Positions 18,095-25,767 of a stretch of DNA of 64,000 nucleotides are shown here, piece after piece. Under the pieces are notes generated by a model that saw nothing but the letters and a program-made list of their open reading frames with translations, made no database searches and had not been told where the DNA came from. The position numbers and the translations under genes were made by a program. Numbering within the stretch: position 1 is the stretch's first letter; the number at the start of each line of letters is the position of its first letter. Source of the DNA: Weissella paramesenteroides ATCC 33313 (GTDB lineage Bacteria; Bacillota; Bacilli; Lactobacillales; Lactobacillaceae); NCBI RefSeq assembly GCF_000160575.1, contig NZ_GG697132.1, forward strand, positions 124,001-188,000. The letters are read 5' to 3'.

Positions 18095-19477
18095 CTATTT
18101 ATTAAATTTTTTAAACAAAGGTGTCCGCTGCCAAAAATCAGGTTTAACTGTTTGACGTGCACGAGCAATTCCCATTGCATGTTCAGGTACATCATCGGTA
18201 ATGATTGAGCCGGCTGCTACAAAAGACTCATCCGCAATTTCTACTGGACTAATAATTTTAGATCCAGATCCAATAAAGGCCCGATCACCAACATTTGAAT
18301 GCCACTTATTCATGCCATCATAGTTAACAAATACCGTACCAGCACCAATATTAACATCAGTGCCAATCGTCGCATCCCCTAGGTAAGACAAGTGCCCCAT
18401 TTTTGAACGAGCCCCTAATGTTGCCTTTTTAACCTCAACAAAGTTACCCGCATGTGCTTCTCGATCCAAGAATGCTGCTGGACGTAGATGGGCGAATGGT
18501 CCAACCGTTGCTGCCTCACGTACTTCGGCTTCTTCCAGATGACTAGCATCGATTTGAGCATCATCAGCAACAATAGAATCAACAATCGTCGACCCTGATG
18601 TCACCACAACACGACGGCCGATTTTGGTTTGCCCTTTTAGATAAACATTTGGTTCAATCAAGGTATCTGCGCCAATTTGCACATCCACATCAATATAAGT
18701 ATTGGCTGGATCAATCAGAGTAACACCAGCTCGCATATGGGCTTCGTTAATTCGTTGGCGCATAATTTGATTTGCTTTGGCTAATGCAACGCGATCATTT
18801 ACCCCCATTGACTCACCAAAATCACTAATTTGAAAGGCACCAACAGTTTGACCAGACTCACGCAAAATTTCTAATGTGTCTGGGAGGTAATATTCCCCTT
18901 GGGCATTGTCATTTGTGACATGTTGCAAGCTTTCAAATAGTAGTTGATTATCAAAAACATAGACACCAGTATTAACTTCGTCGACCTTTTTCTCATCATC
19001 ATTAGCGTCTTTTTGCTCAACAATTCGTAATACATTACCTTGTTCGTCACGAATAATGCGACCATAACCAGTTGGATCTGGTGCTTTTGCCGTCAACACC
19101 GTGACAGCGTTGTTAGATTGCTCATGATAATTAAATAAATCTTGATAAGTAGTTGCTGTAAACATTGGGGCATCACCTGAAGCAATCAGCGTCATGCCCT
19201 GTTCAGCCGCTAATAAAGGTGCAGCCATTTGAATCGCATGACCTGTCCCCAATTGCTGAGTTTGTACTGCAAATTCAGAAGAATCACCTAAAGCGTCTTT
19301 CACCTGTTCAGCACCATTACCGATGATGGTAACAGTTTTAGCAACACCTGCTTGTTTTACCGTATCCACCACCAACTGCACCATTGGCTTACCACCAACT
19401 TTATGCAGCACCTTTGGTAAATCAGACTTCATTCGTGTCCCTTTTCCTGCTGCTAAAACAATGACAAATCTTTGCAT
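18095..19477 (-). CDS. glmU: Bifunctional GlmU: GlcN-1-P acetyltransferase / GlcNAc-1-P uridyltransferase
   Basis: GlmU makes UDP-GlcNAc for peptidoglycan and teichoic acids. I start at 19477 (MQRFVIVLAAGKGTRM) after AAGGTGGAAG, giving 460 residues. The N-terminal pyrophosphorylase has LAAGKGTRMKSDLPKVLHKV, GTGHAIQMA near 80, and SGDAPM near 105. The C-terminal left-handed beta helix contains repeated hexapeptide-type segments from about 255, ending with the acetyltransferase residues around HAGNFVEVKKA and VNYDG. It lies 21 bases after purR. Confidence 0.97.
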   Translation of the reverse strand: MQRFVIVLAAGKGTRMKSDLPKVLHKVGGKPMVQLVVDTVKQAGVAKTVTIIGNGAEQVKDALGDSSEFAVQTQQLGTGHAIQMAAPLLAAEQGMTLIASGDAPMFTATTYQDLFNYHEQSNNAVTVLTAKAPDPTGYGRIIRDEQGNVLRIVEQKDANDDEKKVDEVNTGVYVFDNQLLFESLQHVTNDNAQGEYYLPDTLEILRESGQTVGAFQISDFGESMGVNDRVALAKANQIMRQRINEAHMRAGVTLIDPANTYIDVDVQIGADTLIEPNVYLKGQTKIGRRVVVTSGSTIVDSIVADDAQIDASHLEEAEVREAATVGPFAHLRPAAFLDREAHAGNFVEVKKATLGARSKMGHLSYLGDATIGTDVNIGAGTVFVNYDGMNKWHSNVGDRAFIGSGSKIISPVEIADESFVAAGSIITDDVPEHAMGIARARQTVKPDFWQRTPLFKKFNK

Positions 19478-19498
19478 GACTTCCACCTTAATCTAATA

Positions 19499-20347
19499 CT
19501 ATTTACTTTCTAATTCTTCTTCAAATTTGGCATAAATTTCATCTGCATAATTTCCAGATGTGACGTTAATAATGCCGTCATCCTTATTGGTATCAACATG
19601 AATTAATGATGTATATTCATCAATCACCCGATGCTCAACCCGGCCTTCAGCAACAACGGCAGCGCCAACAACTTGACCCTCGAATTCCTTAACCAAAGAG
19701 GCCATCCCACGAATCGTTCCACCGGCTTTCATAAAATCATCAACGATCAAAACTCGTGAGCCCATTGGCAAAGAACGTCGAGACAATTCAAGCTTTTCTA
19801 AACGTTGTGATTGACCGGTTACATAATTAACGGACATCGTAGGTCCTTCGGTAACTTTTGTATCATTACGTACAATCACAAATGGCACATTTAATTGCTC
19901 AGCAACCGCTTGTGCAACCGGCACTCCCTTTGTTGCCGCTGTCATCACGGCATCAATTGGCTCACGCAAATATTGCGTTGCAATCAAACGACCAATGCGT
20001 TGCAAGAACCATGGTTGACCTAAAATATCTGAAAGATAGACGTAACCACCAGGTAAGACCCGGGTTTCATCATCGATAGCATTAACTAAAGAATCCACAA
20101 ACTCCTTAGCATCAGCTTTTGTCATGTATGGTGTAAACCGGGCACCACCAGCAGCACCAGGAATGGTCTCCAAAAGACCAATACCACGTTCACGGAAAGT
20201 CCGCTTTAAAATAGTCAAGTCTTCCGAAATCGATGACTTGGCACTTTCATATTCTTCAGCAAAATGTGTTAATGAGACTAGAGTACGTGGTCGTTCTAAT
20301 AGATAACGTGTCATATCTACTAAACGATCGCTTCGACGTGTTTTCAT
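19499..20347 (-). CDS. purR: Purine operon regulator PurR
   Basis: PurR controls purine genes in response to PRPP. It is a repressor in Bacillus and an activator in Lactococcus. I start at ATG 20347 (MKTRRSDRLVDMTRYL), giving 282 residues. The N-terminal winged-helix domain (to about 75) is followed by a type I PRT fold that binds but does not turn over PRPP: VLIVDDFMKAGGTIRGM near 200 is the PRPP-binding loop. It lies 21 bases before glmU and prs. Its own upstream region has a CGAACGTTCG palindrome and a second PurBox-like site, which suggests autoregulation. Confidence 0.96.
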   Translation of the reverse strand: MKTRRSDRLVDMTRYLLERPRTLVSLTHFAEEYESAKSSISEDLTILKRTFRERGIGLLETIPGAAGGARFTPYMTKADAKEFVDSLVNAIDDETRVLPGGYVYLSDILGQPWFLQRIGRLIATQYLREPIDAVMTAATKGVPVAQAVAEQLNVPFVIVRNDTKVTEGPTMSVNYVTGQSQRLEKLELSRRSLPMGSRVLIVDDFMKAGGTIRGMASLVKEFEGQVVGAAVVAEGRVEHRVIDEYTSLIHVDTNKDDGIINVTSGNYADEIYAKFEEELESK

Positions 20348-20360
20348 ATTTTTATAACCT

Positions 20361-20370
20361 CGAACGTTCG
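20361..20370. promoter_or_regulatory. PurBox-like palindrome in the purR leader
   Basis: CGAACGTTCG is a perfect palindrome and the minus strand reads CCGAACGTTCG. It lies between the predicted purR start site and the start codon, a repressor-like position. Confidence 0.55.
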
Positions 20371-20393
20371 GCAATTTTTAATTTAACACTAGT

Positions 20394-20399
20394 ATTATA
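20394..20399 (-). promoter_or_regulatory. -10 box of the purR promoter
   Basis: A perfect TATAAT lies on the minus strand about 47 bases upstream of the purR ATG. I cannot place a convincing -35 box. An AACGAAT word (20404-20410) sits where it would be. Confidence 0.55.
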
Positions 20400-20481
20400 A
20401 CATATTCGTTCATTTTCAGTTTTAAAACACTGATTAAATCCGAAATCAAAGGGCGTTTCCTTTAAAAAAAATAAATTTTTT

Positions 20482-20497
20482 CGGACGTTCGTGTTTT
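20482..20497. promoter_or_regulatory. PurBox-like site upstream of purR
   Basis: The plus strand reads CGGACGTTCGTGTTTT; the minus strand AAAACACGAACGTCCG repeats the AACACGAAC word of the pur operon sites. It lies just past the 3' end of the Nudix gene, about 120 bases upstream of the first purR palindrome. Confidence 0.5.
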
Positions 20498-20503
20498 GTA
20501 ACT

Positions 20504-20974
20504 TTATTGCCAGATAATATCTTGGTCCACCTGATCAACCGTTGCATGTAATGCTAACTCATTTATTTCAGGATTATCAAAAACGGGTAACATTTCTGCA
20601 AATGTGTTAGGCAACTCAAATTGACCATTCAATAATTGTTCGCGTGTTGTCCAAAATATTTCACCTTCACGCCCAGTTTGAATTTGACCATGATACTGAT
20701 TTGTTTTATATAAAAAGACAATATAGCGAGCCCCATTTTCTAATGGCCACTCTTTAATACCAACCATCTTCAGTTCTTCAATGATTAGACCAGTTTCTTC
20801 ATATGCTTCGCGATAGACTGATTGCGTCACCGTTTCCCCAACTTCTACATGTCCACCAGGGAAGGTCACTCCTGGCCATGTTGGATTCCGTCGATTCTCA
20901 ACCAAGATTTCATTCGTTTCAGGATTTTCAATCATAATCATATTAGTCAATTCAATTGGTGTATATCTGGACAT
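20504..20974 (-). CDS. Nudix hydrolase, MutT/YtkD-like
   Basis: The 156 residues contain a complete Nudix box GGHVEVGETVTQSVYREAY followed by EETGL (about residues 36-59), fitting GX5EX7REUXEEXGU. It should therefore hydrolyse a nucleoside diphosphate linked to another group with Mg2+. Family members of this size often clean oxidised dGTP, but the substrate is not shown by sequence. AGGAGCGATT precedes the start. It lies upstream of purR, with a PurBox-like site at its 3' end. Confidence 0.88.
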   Translation of the reverse strand: MSRYTPIELTNMIMIENPETNEILVENRRNPTWPGVTFPGGHVEVGETVTQSVYREAYEETGLIIEELKMVGIKEWPLENGARYIVFLYKTNQYHGQIQTGREGEIFWTTREQLLNGQFELPNTFAEMLPVFDNPEINELALHATVDQVDQDIIWQ

Positions 20975-21023
20975 AATCGCTCCTTATTTTCTTTAAAATA
21001 CCGTGATCACAAACTGAAAAAGC

Positions 21024-21105
21024 CATCAATCCACCGATTTGAAGTCAGTAGATTGATGACCTTAAACGTGTTCCAAAAGACTGAAACCGTCTTTTGTCTC
21101 AATCT
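21024..21105. repeat. Dispersed intergenic repeat, copy 2
   Basis: A CATCAATC...GATTGATG hairpin (21024-21058) is followed by AAACGTGTTCCAAAAGACTGAAACCGTCTTTTGTCTC, whose CCAAAAGAC/GTCTTTTG arms form a second hairpin. It matches copy 1 at 2312 and the CCAAAAG...CTTTTGTC element at 38353 and 56048. It probably also terminates zwf. Confidence 0.6.
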
Positions 21106-21143
21106 CGGAGGATCAACAGCTTATTTAGTTTTACAAAACAAGT

Positions 21144-22610
21144 TTAACCCTTAAAAATCCACTCGTTACCATCTTTAGCTAGCAATTCATCAGCTGCAAC
21201 TGGTCCCATTGAGCCTGAAACATAGTTAGGGAATGATTCTTTCTTTGCATCCCAAGCAGCTTGAATAGCATCAACGAAGCGCCAAGCAGTTCCAACACCA
21301 TTCCAATCAGCGAAGTTTGAACCATCACCGTTCATCGCATCATGAATCATACGCTCATATGGTTCAGGTGTGACGGCCTTGTCTTCATCAGAAACTTGCC
21401 AATCCAAATCAATGGTACGTGTTGCGAATGATGATGTAATGTCTTTGGCGTTAATTTTAAACTCAATACCACCCTTAGGATCAATCAAAATTGATAGAAC
21501 TGGGTTGTCTAGTGAGACCCCTTCGCCAAAGATGTTCAAGCCTTTCTTAAAGACCACATCAACACGGGTTGACTTTGCAGCTAGGCGCTTACCTGAACGA
21601 ATATAGAATGGTACGCCTTCCCAACGTGGCATATCAAATTGCAACTTACCAGCTACATAAGTATTATTTTGTGAATCTGCTGGTACATCTAATTCATCCA
21701 AATATTTCTTTTGTGAACCATCTGCTGATTCACCGTATTGACCACGTACAAAGTTAGCAGCTACTTCTTCTGGTGTATTGTAAATCTTCAAAGAATTAAA
21801 AGCTGCATTCTTAGCAGCTCGAATTTCTTTATCCGTAAATGATGCTGGCTTTTCCATGGCTAACCAACCAATAACTTGCATCGTGTGATTTTGAATCATA
21901 TCACGTAATGCACCTGCTGTATCATAATATCCAGCACGTTCCTCAACACCCAAAACTTCTGACAAAGTAACTTGAATGTTTTCGATATAATCTTTGTTCC
22001 AAGCAGCATCAAATAGTGGGTTTCCAAAACGAACAGCTGCAATATTTTGCACCATCTCCTTACCAAGATAGTGATCAATACGATAAATTTGGTTTTCATC
22101 AAATGCTTCTGATAGTTCATTTTGAAGCGCTTCGGCTGTATCATATGATGAACCAAATGGTTTTTCAATCATCAAACGGTTAAATTCACCGTTCTCAGTT
22201 AGCAAATTCTCTGACTTCAAATACTTTGCTACTGTGCCAAAGAAGCGTGGTGCAACTGACATATAGAAAATACGGTTGCCCTTCAAACTATACTTGGCAT
22301 CCAATTCATTATTTAATGAAAGCATATTTGCATAGCCCGCTTGATCTGTAATGTCTAACTGAATGTAGTAAAAGTGTGAAATAAATTCTTCAGCATTAGC
22401 TTGATCTTCAATAAAGTCAGCAATAGATGTGCGAACTAGTTCACGGAATTCATCTGTTGTTAACTCCTGACGAGCAGTTCCAATAATCGCAAAATGTTCT
22501 TGTAAGAAACCTTTCTTAAAAAGGTTATAGGTAGATGGATATAGCTTACGTTTTGCTAAATCTCCAGTCCCACCAAAAAACGTCAACAATGTTGTAATTT
22601 CTTTAGGCAC
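21144..22610 (-). CDS. zwf: Glucose-6-phosphate 1-dehydrogenase
   Basis: Zwf oxidises glucose-6-phosphate to 6-phosphogluconolactone, the entry to the phosphoketolase pathway. It has 488 residues with a GTG start at 22610 placed after AAAGGAGCATTC. The dinucleotide fold FFGGTGDLAKRKLYP lies at about 11-25, EKPFGSSYDTA near 145, and the catalytic signature RIDHYLGKEMVQN near 178 carries the essential His and Lys. A cre-like site lies in its upstream region. With gnd at 36410 it supports heterofermentation. Confidence 0.97.
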   Translation of the reverse strand: MPKEITTLLTFFGGTGDLAKRKLYPSTYNLFKKGFLQEHFAIIGTARQELTTDEFRELVRTSIADFIEDQANAEEFISHFYYIQLDITDQAGYANMLSLNNELDAKYSLKGNRIFYMSVAPRFFGTVAKYLKSENLLTENGEFNRLMIEKPFGSSYDTAEALQNELSEAFDENQIYRIDHYLGKEMVQNIAAVRFGNPLFDAAWNKDYIENIQVTLSEVLGVEERAGYYDTAGALRDMIQNHTMQVIGWLAMEKPASFTDKEIRAAKNAAFNSLKIYNTPEEVAANFVRGQYGESADGSQKKYLDELDVPADSQNNTYVAGKLQFDMPRWEGVPFYIRSGKRLAAKSTRVDVVFKKGLNIFGEGVSLDNPVLSILIDPKGGIEFKINAKDITSSFATRTIDLDWQVSDEDKAVTPEPYERMIHDAMNGDGSNFADWNGVGTAWRFVDAIQAAWDAKKESFPNYVSGSMGPVAADELLAKDGNEWIFKG

Positions 22611-22679
22611 GATGAATGCTCCTTTACTAGTTAGTTCTTAAAAACAATTTCTTTAAGTTCATCATTTCATTCACAAGTA

Positions 22680-22708
22680 ATTATAAACTTTTTTTCATAT
22701 TTTTTCTA
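22680..22708 (-). promoter_or_regulatory. Candidate promoter of zwf
   Basis: A perfect TATAAT (22685-22680) has TAGAAA 17 bases upstream (22708-22703) as a weak -35 box. The cre-like site lies immediately upstream. Confidence 0.5.
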
Positions 22709-22714
22709 TAAAAA

Positions 22715-22729
22715 TGTAAATCGCTTACA
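22715..22729. promoter_or_regulatory. cre-like palindrome upstream of zwf
   Basis: Minus-strand TGTAAGCGATTTACA is a near-perfect palindrome that resembles the CcpA site TGWAANCGNTNWCA but with one extra base in the right half. It lies three bases past the glpK stop and just upstream of the zwf -35 region. Confidence 0.4.
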
Positions 22730-22732
22730 ATT

Positions 22733-24244
22733 TTAAATTTCACCAAAAAATTGTGTCGCTTTGATCGCATTACGCCAGCCTTGGCGCAAATGTTGTCGTT
22801 GTTCCTCAGCCAAGCTTGGCTTAAACTGGCGGCCTGCTTGGACATAACGTTGCAAATCAGATAAGTCTTGCCAATAACCAACTGCTAACCCTGCCAAGAA
22901 GGCAGCACCAAGTGGCGTTGCATCCTCATCTAATGATCGTTCAATTTCAACATGCGCAATATCTGCTTGGAACTGCATCAGGTATGGATTACGTGAAACA
23001 GAACCATCTGCTTTCATTGTGGCCAATTCATAGCCAGAATCTTTCTTCATTGTTGATAGGATGTCAGCTGTTTGATAGGCAATTGATTGCAAAGTTGCCT
23101 TCACAAAATCGGCCTTGTTTGTGCCTCTTGTCATGCCAAAAACAGTCCCCCGTGCATTAGGGTCCCAATAAGGAGCACCTAACCCATTAAAGGCAGGAAT
23201 AACATAAATTTCATTTTGATTTGTAGACTCTTCCGCTAATGTCCAGGCATCTAACTGTGTTTCAATTAACCCTAGACGGTCATGTAACCATTGGATGGCT
23301 GTTCCAGCAGAGAAAATAGATCCTTCTAGTGCGTACACGGGTTTATCATCAACCTGATAAGCAATGGTCGTTACCAAACGATTATTTGACATCACTGGCT
23401 TTTCGCCCGTATTCATAATCATGAACGCCCCAGCACCATACGTATTTTTTACCATCCCTTTCTCAAGAGCTAGTTGTCCCACCATCGAAGCGTTTTGATC
23501 ACCAATCACACTAGCAATCGGCACTTGACCACCAAAGAACGCCATTGGACTAGTTTGTCCGATGACTTCACTACTATTGTGAACTTCAGGTAACATACTT
23601 AAGGGAATGTTGAACATAGCTAATAATTCGTCATCCCAGGCTTGCGTGTGAATATTATATAGCATTGTGCGGGCAGCATTCGTCGCATCAGTTGCATGAA
23701 CAGCACCATCTGTTAGCTGCCACGTTAACCACGTATCAACTGTTCCAAATACCAAATCACCATTTTCTGCAGCGGCTTGTGCCCCAGGTACTTTATCTAA
23801 AATCCAACGAATTTTGGTTGCCGAAAAATAAGCACTCACTGGTAATCCTGTTTTTTGGCGAATCAATTCCGTCTTTTTTGCATCATCGGCAATTTTCTGT
23901 GCAATATCCTGTGATTGCGTTGATGACCAACTAATTGCATTATAAATTGGTTGTCCTGTTTTACGATGCCAAATAATCGTCGTTTCACGCTGGTTTGCAA
24001 TCCCCAACGCCTTAATTTCGTCCCCTCGAATACCAGCGTTGATCAATGCATCAGCAACAGCTGTTTGCGTGGCATGCCAAATATCTAACGGACGCTGCTC
24101 TAACCAACCAGTGCTGGGTACAACTGGCGTCATTGGAACCGCAACCGATGTCACCCGTCGTGCATTATGATTAAACACAATTGCTCGTGTACCAGTCGTT
24201 CCTTGATCAATTGCTAAAATATATTCTGGTTTCTTAATCGCCAT
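22733..24244 (-). CDS. glpK: Glycerol kinase
   Basis: GlpK phosphorylates glycerol to sn-glycerol-3-phosphate with ATP. The 503 residues match the FGGY family: ILAIDQGTTGTRAIVFNH at the N-terminus, GIANQRETTIIWHRKTG near 85, and the C-terminal nucleotide domain with KADGSVSRNPYLMQFQADI near 410. I see no glpO or glpF next to it. No His-containing regulatory loop for HPr phosphorylation was looked for in detail. Its 3' end lies just before the zwf regulatory region. Confidence 0.96.
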   Translation of the reverse strand: MAIKKPEYILAIDQGTTGTRAIVFNHNARRVTSVAVPMTPVVPSTGWLEQRPLDIWHATQTAVADALINAGIRGDEIKALGIANQRETTIIWHRKTGQPIYNAISWSSTQSQDIAQKIADDAKKTELIRQKTGLPVSAYFSATKIRWILDKVPGAQAAAENGDLVFGTVDTWLTWQLTDGAVHATDATNAARTMLYNIHTQAWDDELLAMFNIPLSMLPEVHNSSEVIGQTSPMAFFGGQVPIASVIGDQNASMVGQLALEKGMVKNTYGAGAFMIMNTGEKPVMSNNRLVTTIAYQVDDKPVYALEGSIFSAGTAIQWLHDRLGLIETQLDAWTLAEESTNQNEIYVIPAFNGLGAPYWDPNARGTVFGMTRGTNKADFVKATLQSIAYQTADILSTMKKDSGYELATMKADGSVSRNPYLMQFQADIAHVEIERSLDEDATPLGAAFLAGLAVGYWQDLSDLQRYVQAGRQFKPSLAEEQRQHLRQGWRNAIKATQFFGEI

Positions 24245-24368
24245 TTTTTATTCCCCAATAATTCTGTATAGATTTGAAACTCATCTCCCTTAAGTATACC
24301 AATTCCCACAATTTATGCTAAACTTTTCTAAGGATAAAACAGATAAGCATGCGATTTCCACGCATAAT

Positions 24369-24403
24369 ACCATATACAAAAGGTACCCCTGAAAGTATAT
24401 GGT
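24369..24403. promoter_or_regulatory. Inverted repeat between glpK and the MFS gene
   Basis: ACCATATAC and GTATATGGT form nine-base perfect arms 17 bases apart, in the divergent region between glpK and the MFS gene. It could be an operator or an RNA hairpin. I cannot assign a regulator. Confidence 0.35.
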
Positions 24404-24449
24404 GTCAAAATTTTTATTTGTACTAATTTACACAATCTATGGAGGATTT

Positions 24450-25649
24450 ATGATAACTCAGTCGTCAACAGACGGCGATGTGCTCAAACCGCAGCACATC
24501 GAAATTAAAGCAATCGTTTTATACATAACAACATTTTTTCAATCTACTGGCGCCTCACTAATTTGGCCCATCACCACGCTGTATATGCATAACATACTGC
24601 ATCAAAGCATGACCATATCTGGCATGGTCGTCATGGGCCTCTCAGTTACGATGATGATTGGTAATTGGTTAGGTGGCCGCCTTTTTGACCATTGGAGTCC
24701 TTATAAGGCCATGACCCTCTCTGTTGGTGTCGCATTAGCAACTTTGCTCATGCTCACATTTTGGCATAGTTGGCCAGTCTTCGCGATTTTTATGCTAATC
24801 CTTGGCTTTGCAGATGGGCTGATTTATACACTATTGAATGCCTACGCCGCAACCATTCAATCTGTCGATACGCGAAAAATTTTTAATTTTCAGTATTTAT
24901 TCATGAATATCGGTGTCGTTGCTGGTACTGCAATTGTTGGCTTTCTTTTTGATTACGGTGTTAAATATGTATTTGGTGGCGCATCCACCATGTATCTAGT
25001 ATTTTTTGCCTTAGTTGTTAAATATTTCAATATAAAAGGGTTAACCAAGCAAAGTGCGCGTGCTGCTGCACGTGCTGCCAAAAGCACATTCAAAACGCCA
25101 ATTGTTATCTATGCCATTTTAGGTCTAGCCTTTGCTTTTTATATGTCATATATTTTATGGGAAACAGTGATTGCAACTCACATGACCGATTTGGGGATGA
25201 CAACCAAAGATTATTCGTTCTTATGGACATTAAACGGTATTATCATCATTTTCGGCCAAGGTCTATTAAATCGTATCATTGTATACCTGCCATTACGATT
25301 GACTGTCTTAGGTGGCTCTACCTTGTTTGCCATATCCTTTTTAGTCTTAATTCAAGCAAAAACATATCCAATGTTTATTGCTAGTTTTATAATTTTAACC
25401 ATTGGTGAAATTTTTGCTAGTCCTCAAATTCCGGCATGGATTGACAAACTTAGTGATCCAAATGCCAAAGGACATGCCCAAGGATTATTAACAATGATTG
25501 TTTCTTTAGGTCGAGCTATCGGCCCACTTTATGGCGGTTTGCTAATTGATAGTGGTTCTTATAAAATTCTCTTTGCATCAGTATTTGGTATCATGATATT
25601 TTTTGTCTGCTTAACTTTAATATTAAATACATTTCATTTAAAAAAGTAA
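24450..25649 (+). CDS. MFS transporter, drug-efflux-like
   Basis: ATG at 24450 follows TGGAGGATTT, giving 399 residues; the longer frame from 24399 is unlikely. The product has about 12 hydrophobic segments and the MFS loop GNWLGGRLFDHWSPYKAM after segment 2, resembling the GxxxDRxGRR signature. The central loop is basic (KQSARAAARAAKSTFK). It is one of very few plus-strand genes here and is divergent from glpK. Substrate is unknown; the profile suits the MdtG/YttB-like efflux group. Confidence 0.85.
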   Translation: MITQSSTDGDVLKPQHIEIKAIVLYITTFFQSTGASLIWPITTLYMHNILHQSMTISGMVVMGLSVTMMIGNWLGGRLFDHWSPYKAMTLSVGVALATLLMLTFWHSWPVFAIFMLILGFADGLIYTLLNAYAATIQSVDTRKIFNFQYLFMNIGVVAGTAIVGFLFDYGVKYVFGGASTMYLVFFALVVKYFNIKGLTKQSARAAARAAKSTFKTPIVIYAILGLAFAFYMSYILWETVIATHMTDLGMTTKDYSFLWTLNGIIIIFGQGLLNRIIVYLPLRLTVLGGSTLFAISFLVLIQAKTYPMFIASFIILTIGEIFASPQIPAWIDKLSDPNAKGHAQGLLTMIVSLGRAIGPLYGGLLIDSGSYKILFASVFGIMIFFVCLTLILNTFHLKK

Positions 25650-25685
25650 TTTAAAACGACTTTTGTCTCGTTTTCACATTTAAAA

Positions 25686-25728
25686 ACCATCAGTCTACCA
25701 ATTTGATTGGTAAGCTGATGGTCTTTTT
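25686..25728. terminator. Terminator after the MFS gene; hairpin resembles the dispersed repeat
   Basis: ACCATCAG/CTGATGGT arms enclose a second CTACCAAT/ATTGGTAAG pairing, followed by five T residues on the plus strand. The hairpin resembles those at 2312 and 21024, and AAAACGACTTTTGTCTCG lies just before it. Confidence 0.75.
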
Positions 25729-25767
25729 AATCTAAAATAACTATTTATGACTTATACAACCGCTCAT

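Noticed and set aside
24340-24365. cre-like GCATGCGATTTCCACGC upstream of glpK
   Set aside because: It matches the CcpA consensus poorly outside the central CG and lies far from a clear promoter.
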